From Aureococcus anophagefferens (Eukaryota; Sar; Pelagophyceae; Pelagomonadales; Pelagomonadaceae): DNA of 64,000 nucleotides. Below the pieces are notes generated by a model, which saw nothing but the letters and a program-made list of their open reading frames with translations, was not told the origin of the DNA and did no database searches. The DNA lies in assembly GCF_000186865.1 (NCBI RefSeq), contig NW_008705561.1, forward strand, positions 831,168 through 895,167. The letters are read 5' to 3'. Positions 57,676 to 64,000 of the stretch are shown here, in pieces. Every line of letters starts with the position of its first letter. Positions within the stretch are counted from its first letter, which is position 1. A program made the position numbers and the translations under genes.

Positions 57676-58903
57676 CGCACCCGTCCACGCCGCGGTCGTC
57701 GAGGTAGGACGTGTTCGTGCCGTCGCTCCAGAGCACGCAGCCGCCGCCGGCCGTGTAGTTGACGAACACCCTCGTGCCCGTCGCGAACGCGCGGTCGCGG
57801 ACGCAGTACTCGCCGGGCGCGTGGCAGGACGGGTCGCAGGTCGCGTTCCGAGCGCAGCAGCCCTTCTCCGGCGCGCAGCCCGCGGTCTCGTTCGCATCAC
57901 CCCGGGGCGCGCCGAGGGGCGCCGCGTACGCGCGCTCGACCGCGTCGGACCGCGCGAGCCAGCCGTCGGCGCCGCACTCGTAGCCGAAGCCCGAGCCGTG
58001 GTACTGGTAGTCCGAGGCCGCGATCAAGAACTGGGCCATGGACTTGAGCAGCGTGTGGTCGTCGTTGGCGTGGGGCACGTGCGTCAGCATCGCGTAGTCG
58101 CCCTGCGTCGCTTCGATCTCCGCGATCGACGCCACGTGGTCGAAGTTGCCGCCGCCGCGCTCGTCGTTCGTGCCGTCGCAGGGGCACTCCGCGATGGGCT
58201 TCGACGGGTCGCAGGTGAAGGGGCCCGGCGTGTAGTTGCAGATCAGGGTCCCGTTCTTCCCCAGGATCTCGCGCTTGAGCCGCCAGAGCGCGGCGACCAG
58301 GCCCGCGTTCCACCGCTTCATGGTCTCGTCGTCGCAGCCCGCCTCGGACGTGCAGACGCGCACGCAGCCCATGTCGCCCTCGAAGGGGTTGCAGCCCTGG
58401 AAGCCGTCGATGAAGACGCCGTTCAACTTACCCGCGGTGACGAGCGCGCGGCTCGTGTTGAGCCACCGCTCCGCGCCGCACTCGGACCCAAAATCCCAGA
58501 CCGTGCGCGGCACGGCGTCGCCGTTGACGTCGCGCAGCTGGCACTCGGGGTGCGCCTCCATCCAGTGGTCGTTCTCGAAGTTGTGCACGCGGACGAGATC
58601 GATCGCGTAGTAGAACCACTGCCGCTGGTCGGGGTTGAGCGCCCGGAGCGCCGCGGCCTGGGCGGGCATGCGCACCTCGCTGCGGTCGATGCTGCCCGCG
58701 GGCCGCGTGAGCACGGGGTTGTTCAGGAAGATGGGCTGCTTGGCGACGTAGGCGAGGGCCTCGTCGTTCAAGGGGCCGCTGCTGTTCACGCAGAAGGTGT
58801 AGCGGGGCAGCGTGTCCCAGGAGAAGGGCAGGTAGCCCAGCGTGTGGTTCACGGCGGACGCGCCGGCGAGGGCGCAGGCGAGGACGAGGCGCGGCAGCGA
58901 CAT
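57650..58903 (-). CDS. secreted Cys-rich protein, putative glycoside hydrolase (TIM-barrel-like)
   Basis: 417 residues with a signal peptide (MSLPRLVLACALAGASA). The core shows RQWFYYAIDLVRVHNF, LNGVFIDGFQGCNPF and AMLTHVPHANDDHT, reminiscent of the putative glycosyl-hydrolase families with a G-V-F-x-D-G motif, but catalytic residues cannot be assigned with certainty. More than twenty cysteines and many N-x-S/T sites indicate extracellular or ER location. Members of similar size occur in other microalgae (family knowledge). Confidence 0.55.
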   Translation of the reverse strand: MSLPRLVLACALAGASAVNHTLGYLPFSWDTLPRYTFCVNSSGPLNDEALAYVAKQPIFLNNPVLTRPAGSIDRSEVRMPAQAAALRALNPDQRQWFYYAIDLVRVHNFENDHWMEAHPECQLRDVNGDAVPRTVWDFGSECGAERWLNTSRALVTAGKLNGVFIDGFQGCNPFEGDMGCVRVCTSEAGCDDETMKRWNAGLVAALWRLKREILGKNGTLICNYTPGPFTCDPSKPIAECPCDGTNDERGGGNFDHVASIAEIEATQGDYAMLTHVPHANDDHTLLKSMAQFLIAASDYQYHGSGFGYECGADGWLARSDAVERAYAAPLGAPRGDANETAGCAPEKGCCARNATCDPSCHAPGEYCVRDRAFATGTRVFVNYTAGGGCVLWSDGTNTSYLDDRGVDGCVEAGAWFA

Positions 58904-59100
58904 GGGTGCGTGCGTGTGGGCGGTGCGCGGTGCGAAGGGTGTGTTCGGTTCGGAGAGCGGCGGTGCGCGGCTCGTCGCGACTCGGCCGGCGGCGCTTCAA
59001 ATCTTCAACTTGATCTTCAACTTACAGCATCGCCACCGTCTATCCGCAACACGCGACCCCATCAGCGAGCAGACCGGTCCATTTTAGCGAACGCGGTGCC

Positions 59101-61589
59101 CTAGGCGTCGGGCGTCGGCGCCGAGGACTCGATCTGCGTCGACTCCCAGAAGCCCGCGGAGTAGTTGAAGTAGAGCTCCTCGCCCGGCGCGATCTCGCGC
59201 TTCGCGAAGAGGCCGATGCGGTGGTCGCCGTCGACGAGCGCCACGCGCGCCGCGCAGTTCGGGTCCGCGTGGTGGTTCGCGAACTTCATCTTCGCGCCCT
59301 TGCGCGTCGCGTCGACGACGAGCTCGTCGTCGAGGTTGAAGAGGAACGAGCAGTTCAGCTTGTCGTAGATCTTGCCGCGGCGGTCCGCCTCGTCCTGGCT
59401 CACGAGCTCGCCGCGGTACTCGCCCACGAGGTCGCCCACGCGGCAGCGCTCCAGCGCGAAGGCGCCCCAGCCGTGCGTGCACGACCGGCCGATGGCGACG
59501 CGCTTGTGGCGCCGGAGGCGGATCGCGACGTTGCGGCAGCCCGCGCAGCGCGCCGCGATGTCGTCGACGGCCGTCGGGTCCCCGGACACGGGCGCCGACG
59601 AGCAGCAGCGGCAGAGGTCCGGGTCGCACTCGCGGCCCGCGGCGACGCAGTCGCACGCCCCCGCGGTGCGGCAGCCCTGGCGCTCCGGGTCGAGGTTCGG
59701 CGCGCAGCGGCAGCCCGGGAAGCGCGCGCGGCAGTCCGGCCCGCAGGCGCAGTACTTCTCGCAGAACGCGGCGCCCCGGGCCACGCACGAGCACGCGTCC
59801 GTGTCGCAGGGGCCGTCGTGGTTGCAGGGCATGAACGTGTGCGGCGTGTCCCTCCGGCTCGCGAAGCCCTTGGAGCCCAGGGCGAGCTTCTGGCGCCGGA
59901 ACAGGGCCGCGTGGGCCGTCGCCCAGCGCGAGTGCGCGGGGATCTTCTTCGCCTTGCGCTTGCCCAGCGTGAGCGAGAGGCCGTTCGACCCCGTCTGGTA
60001 CCGCTTGCGCTTCGCGCCCTTCTTCGGCGACGGCGACCCGGTCTCGAGCTGGGGCTCCGGCGCGGCGGCGACGTCCTCGGCGACGTCGTCGGCGGCGCCG
60101 TCGAAGACGCCCGGCGGCGCGAAGCCCAGCGCGGACGCGGCCTTGGCGCCGGCGCCGAGCGCGGCGCGCGCCTTCGCCGCGAGCAGCAGATCCGCGGCGT
60201 CGACGTCGAAGGCCGGCGGCGGCGGCATGGCGCGGTCCCGGGCGTCGTAGGCCGCGTCGTCGGGCCAGGCCGCCTCGCGCTCCTGCTCCGTGTGGAACAC
60301 GGGGTCGCACCGCGCGCGCGGCAGCGGCTGCCTCACGCCGTGCTGCGCGCAGTCGTAGACGAAGCAGCGCCGGCAGAAGAGGTCGCGGTAGGACTCGCTG
60401 AGCTCCGCGTAGGTCCTGGCCGCGACGCGCAGGCCGCGGCCGTTCGCGTCGTTCCGCGCGTTCCGCGGCGCCGGCGCCGCCTTGGCGTTCTGCGCCTTTG
60501 CCGCGGCGAGCGCGGCGAGCGCGAGGTCCCGCGGCGCGCCGCCGAGCGCCTTCTCCAGCGCCGTCGCCAGCGGCTGCAGCTCCGCGTCGCCGCCGCCGCT
60601 CCCGCCGCGGAACGTGCCGTAGGTGCGCCACGCGACCCACTCCTCGACCTCCGTCAGTCGGCCGCGGCGCCGGGGCCCCGGCGCCGCGAGGCGCCGCTTC
60701 TTCGGGTCCGGCTGGTCGTCGGCGGCCTGGCGCGCCGACTCGGGCACGGCCTCGTAGGCCGACACGTCGATGCCCCTCGCGTCGTCGTCGCCGAAGTAGG
60801 GCACGTAGCGGAGCACGGGATCGTCGTCGGCGTGGTAGTTGGACCGGAGGCCGTTCCAGGCCACGGACTGGGGGATGGGCACGTGGCGCTCGAGGGCGAA
60901 GCGGCCCGCGGGCCAGGGCGCCGCGGCAAAGTCGGACGCGTCGCCGTCGCCCGCCGGCCTCGCCCGGAGGAACGCGTCCGTCGCGGTCCGATTCAGCGCG
61001 ACGACGCCCGCGTCCCGCTCGCGGCGCCGCGCCTCCATGGCGTCGCGCGTGCGCCGCGCGAAGGCCGCGACCTTCTCCGCCGTCGGCGCCGGCGCGCCGG
61101 GCGTCGCCGCGCCGCGGCCGTTGACCGTGACCGTGAGCGCGAGGCCGCGTTTGACGCGCGAGAGCGCGGGCGCGGCGCCGGCGCCCGCGCCCGCGGGCGG
61201 GCCGACCCACTCGACGCTCGGCGCCGCGAGGGGCGCCACGGGCGGCGGGCACGGCGGCGGCGGGAACGCCGCGTCCTCGCGCAGGGTCGTCTCGCGCGCC
61301 GCGCGCGCCAACGTCGTCAGCGGCGGCGCGGCGCCCGCCGCGCACGCGCGGCCCGCGCCTGCGAGGGGGGGGGGGACGGGGGTCTCGTTGCGCGGCGCCG
61401 CGGCGCGCGCGGCGGCGGCGCACCTTTGTCCAGCGACTCCCAGACGCCCGCGAGCGCCGGTCGCCGGCGCTCCGACGACGCGTAGGCGCTGTCCCGGACG
61501 CTCGTCTCGAGGCGGGTCACGCAGCGCGTCGACGTCGGCTTAAAGTTCGGCTTCGCCGCCGGCGACGACCGGCCGTCGCCGTCGGCCAT
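59101..61589 (-). CDS. E(z)/EZH-type SET-domain histone methyltransferase (PRC2), two exons
   Basis: The exons 61589-61424 and 61358-59101 join AAA G|GC in phase 1 to 807 residues through a 65-nt intron (donor GTGCGC, acceptor CTCGCAG after a pyrimidine run). The C-terminal third has the diagnostic CXC cluster: MPCNHDGPCDTDACSCV, CEKYCACGPDCRARFPGCRC, CDPDLCRCC. The SET domain follows: VAIGRSCTHGWGAFALERC, LVGEYRGELVSQDEADRRG, KFANHHADPNCAARV (equivalent to the N-H-S-x-x-P-N-C cofactor site) and GEELYFNYS. This architecture is that of the Polycomb repressive complex 2 catalytic subunit, which methylates H3K27. The N-terminal half is Ala/Arg-rich and poorly conserved. Confidence 0.95.
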
Positions 61590-61933
61590 GTTCCTGCGTG
61601 CTAATCGACGACGGGTCGCGCGCTTACGGCGCCGCAAGACGAGGCTCGACGCCCATCGGAGAGCCCGCGACCCGAACCCGATCGGGCCCGAGCCGCTTGT
61701 GAAGCTCACATTGAAGCCGGCGAGACCCCGCTCCCTCGGCCTCCCGGGTGCGCGGCCCTCGCTTTCGCGCCACCTCCCCGCAATCTCTATGCGCTAAGGG
61801 AGCGTTCGTCTTCGCCTTACGGCGGCTTCTCTACGCGATCGGCGCGCTGCGCGAAGGGCGCGTTCGCCGCGCGGCTCCGCGCCGCGCGGCCGCCGCCGTC
61901 GTCGAACTCGACGGTGTTACCCCTGCCATTCCC
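61590..61933. other. 344 bp intergenic region
   Basis: Upstream of the EZH-like ATG and downstream of the PDZ-like stop (both genes on the minus strand). No gene seen; Arg/Ala-rich frames only. Confidence 0.5.
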
Positions 61934-62347
61934 CTAAAATTCATACTTCGGGAGTGGTGGTAGAGTGCGGTCGAATTCGAGGCGGCGCGCGTTTGCGGCC
62001 CGCTCCTCGAGAAGCTGCGTCGCGGCCGCGCCGGTCATCTTCGACACGTCGACGTCGTCTACCTTCTCGAGCTTCCAGCCCACCTTCACCTTGCCATGCA
62101 GCGACGACAACGCGGCGAGGCCCGTGACCGTAGGCGGCGTCGTGGTCTCGTCGAAGAGCAGTCCCAGCTTACCGGCCGGCGCCGTGACGGTCGTGGAGCG
62201 CCTCCTGTACTTGTACCGTGTGTAGATACACACGAATAAAATCCCTAGCCACACAGCGCTTCCGCCGACGATTTCATACCATGCCACACCCTTAGCCGCC
62301 ACCGCGGTCGGCAGCAGCGCGAGGACAAGGGCGCGCGGGCCCATCAT
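61934..62347 (-). CDS. small single-pass membrane protein with PDZ-like domain
   Basis: 137 residues from the ATG at 62347. Signal peptide (MMGPRALVLALLPTAVAAKG), short ectodomain, one transmembrane helix (IVGGSAVWLGILFVCIYTRY), then a cytosolic domain LGLLFDETTTPPTVTGLAAL ... HGKVKVGWKLEKVDDVDVSK with the strand order and G-L-x-F carboxylate loop of a PDZ fold. Likely a small scaffolding or quality-control membrane protein. Confidence 0.6.
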   Translation of the reverse strand: MMGPRALVLALLPTAVAAKGVAWYEIVGGSAVWLGILFVCIYTRYKYRRRSTTVTAPAGKLGLLFDETTTPPTVTGLAALSSLHGKVKVGWKLEKVDDVDVSKMTGAAATQLLEERAANARRLEFDRTLPPLPKYEF

Positions 62348-62722
62348 GGTCGATCGGTGCAGCCCGAGCATGAGCATTCCCCTGCAGCATGCGCAAAAGG
62401 TCATCATCTCCTCAACTTGACCTACCTACCGGCCCAACGACGCGATCATCTGGCCGACGCTGCACCCCCCGACGCCGACGGCCCAATCGACGACGGCCGC
62501 ATCGGCCACATCGCCGCCGGTTCTTGAAGGGCAAGCGGCGGTGTTGAGGAGTACGCGGCTTGATATCATGATTAGGGGGCGACACTGAAAACCCGGGATT
62601 TTGCCGTCGTCGAGCCGAGCTCCGAGACTGCGCCTATCCCGAGGAGCCCGCGTAGGAACTCGAAAACGACTTTCGGTTCGTCCTGATCCGTCCGGATTGA
62701 GCGAAGTTATGGTACTAGAAGA

Positions 62723-63064
62723 GGTCGTTTTTTTTCCGCGGAACGCGCGTCGGGGACGCGCGGACGTTTCGAGGATGTTCCTGTGCTGCGGGTCCGGGAG
62801 GATGACATCCAGGAACTTGGCGTAGTGAGGGCGGTTCACGTAGACGGCGACCGACGCCTCGAACTCGAGGTCCTGGCGCCCGCCGGAGGCGCGGGACTCG
62901 CCGACGTAGAAGGCCTTGGAGTACTTCGCCTCGAGCCACGTGTAGTAGTCCCTGGCGCCCTTGCCCTTCCTCCGTGGACCTTCTGAGACCGCGCGAAGCT
63001 GTCGAGACGTCGACGCGGCGAATAGAAGCACGCTGGTGACCTGGTTTGGATCAGGACCCAGCAA
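62723..63064 (-). CDS. possible internal exon or gene fragment, unknown family
   Basis: An open minus-strand stretch encodes a well-balanced segment (ARDYYTWLEAKYSKAFYVG, then FEASVAVYVNRPHYAKFLDV) that looks protein-like, then degenerates into Arg/Ser. No in-frame ATG precedes it. It may be one exon of a gene with unseen splice sites, or a remnant. Confidence 0.3.
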
Positions 63065-63276
63065 AGTCTCTCTCTTGCAGAGCGAGCTTTAGGCGCCGAC
63101 GAGCGCTGCGGTTGCTGCGGCCATTCGGGCTGGCGCAAGGCGCGGGGAATCGAATCCAAACGCCCGCAGGCGCACAGCCGGGCCGACGGGCGGCGACACG
63201 GGCAGCCCAGCTCTCACAAAACGCTCTCCCTGGTCCGACAAGTGCAGGGCACTGTGACCCATTCCAGCCGGGGCGA

Positions 63277-63358
63277 TTTAGTGGGGAGCCCTAAACCGGC
63301 GCATTCGCCGCGGGGCGGCGCCCCACGCAGTTCCCCTAATTTTCGCGTCCCCACTAAA
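63277..63358. repeat. inverted repeat, 11 bp arms
   Basis: TTTAGTGGGGA at 63277-63287 and TCCCCACTAAA at 63348-63358, with CCGG near both outer sides. An 82 bp unit that could be a small MITE or a hairpin. Confidence 0.6.
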
Positions 63359-63858
63359 CCGGGAAGTCGCTCCAGGGACGCCTCCAAAAACCAGGCGCCA
63401 GCGGGGGCGGAGCGGAGCCCGGAGAGCACCCGGGCTCAGTGACCCCCCCTATTGATATTCAAGACTAAGTGGAAGCGCCGGCCACGCCGGCGGGATTCGC
63501 AACGCCGGAAAACACAGGGCTCGTAGCTTAGGAGGGGCGGCTTTTGGCGGGCGGGCGTCGTACCGCGTGGTGGTACGCGCCCGGTGACACGCCGCCCGGG
63601 GGGTTGCGGGCCGCCGTTCTCCGCGAGCTGCGAGGTCTTCTTCTCGTGTCCGTGGAACGCCTGGTGGCGGGCGGGCGCTACGTCGCGTAGCGTCCGGTGA
63701 CCGCCGCCCGGGGAGCGGAATCCCCGGGCCGTCGTTCCGCGATGCGTCCTTCGACGCGCCGGCCGGGCGCGCGTACCCCTCGCGGGGGGGTACGCGCGGT
63801 GACCGTCGGCGCGAGCCCCGCGCGCGCCTCCTCGGGCGCGCGCGGGGCGTGTTCGTGT

Positions 63859-64000
63859 TCATGCGGTGGCCTCCTTGGCGAGGGCGAGGAGCTTGATGCG
63901 GGGCCCGTAGGGGAGGCCGACGTCCTTGAGGTCGTCGGCCGTGAGCAAACGGAGCGTGCCGACGTCGTGGATCTCCTCCTGGCGCAGCAGGTCGTGGTAG
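63859..64000 (-). CDS. SAM (sterile alpha motif) domain protein, C-terminal end (partial)
   Basis: The final 46 residues before the TGA at 63861-63859: YHDLLRQEEIHDVGTLRLLT then ADDLKDVGLPYGPRIKLLAL. The E-I-x-D, L-T-x-x-D-L-K-x-x-G and G-x-R-x-K-L-L pattern is that of helices 3-5 of a SAM domain. The rest of the gene lies beyond the right edge. Confidence 0.75.
   Translation of the reverse strand, partial: YHDLLRQEEIHDVGTLRLLTADDLKDVGLPYGPRIKLLALAKEATA

Larger units (their letters stand above)
62348..63858. other. 1.5 kb region with no intact recognised gene
   Basis: It includes a minus-strand open stretch (62426-63064) and an inverted repeat (63277-63358). GC-rich hairpins near 63540-63830 repeat the word GGTGAC...GCCGCCCGGG. 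Confidence 0.45.

Noticed and set aside
63130..63165. tRNA T-arm-like GGATTCGATTCC on the minus strand
   Set aside because: No matching acceptor stem, D-arm or anticodon arm around it.
63449..63862. Minus-strand frame whose ATG overlaps the SAM-domain stop (ATGA)
   Set aside because: Arg/Pro/Ala-only composition; coupling by ATGA is a bacterial feature and this is nuclear eukaryotic DNA.

Overview
The window is nuclear DNA of a eukaryote, most likely a photosynthetic stramenopile close to the pelagophyte Aureococcus anophagefferens. The basis is very high GC, tightly packed genes without operons, short spliceosomal introns (about 47-115 nt), plastid-targeting leaders of the ochrophyte type (signal peptide followed by an AAF/ASAL-like motif), thylakoid-lumen proteins, and introner elements of the kind published for Aureococcus. 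The species name is an inference. Two assembly gaps are present (11310-11359 and 35875-36439).

Layout. 0-9 kb: partial GT4 glycosyltransferase, EamA-type transporter, SAM methyltransferase split by a 1 kb inverted-repeat intron, plastid DUF1995 protein, a periplasmic-binding-protein/Cys-loop channel fusion, and a 447 bp MITE. 9-18.5 kb: dynamin-like GTPase, multipass membrane protein, TRM13-like tRNA methylase, cytidylate-kinase-like P-loop protein, arylsulfotransferase-like propeller, lumenal FKBP. 18.5-25 kb: large unknown protein with a 6-residue repeat, a 164 bp satellite array, PiT phosphate transporter, BTB/T1-domain protein. 25-37 kb: WD40 protein, thylakoid-lumen TPM protein, pectinacetylesterase/NOTUM-like hydrolase, double glycosyltransferase, Cys-rich secreted peptide, coiled-coil protein, two poorly known proteins. 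37-57.5 kb: twelve genes in strict strand alternation: RCC1, GH31 glucosidase, PH-like, prolyl 4-hydroxylase, TrmB-like, MFS, FkbM, PUM3, ATP-grasp-like, class V aminotransferase, TLC, K+ channel. 57.5-64 kb: Cys-rich secreted glycosidase-like protein, E(z)-type histone methyltransferase, PDZ-like membrane protein, a poorly coding stretch and the end of a SAM-domain gene.

The most striking DNA-level signal is one family of ~183-193 bp elements inserted in five unrelated genes (27.9, 33.3, 37.9, 42.8 and 51.4 kb). Each has terminal inverted repeats and 8 bp target duplications. In four, the element is itself an intron: it supplies the AG acceptor and the duplicated host sequence supplies the donor. 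Removing it restores the reading frame exactly. The fifth copy sits at the donor of an older 50 nt intron. The most striking protein is the channel at 5.8-8.3 kb, in which a sugar-binding-type periplasmic domain precedes a Cys-loop receptor with an intact C-x13-C loop.

The genes are not an operon or a pathway cluster. They cover plastid function, secretion and cell-surface sugar chemistry, ion channels, RNA modification and chromatin. Neighbouring genes share short divergent upstream regions (41-300 bp) or very short convergent ends (as little as 4 bp).
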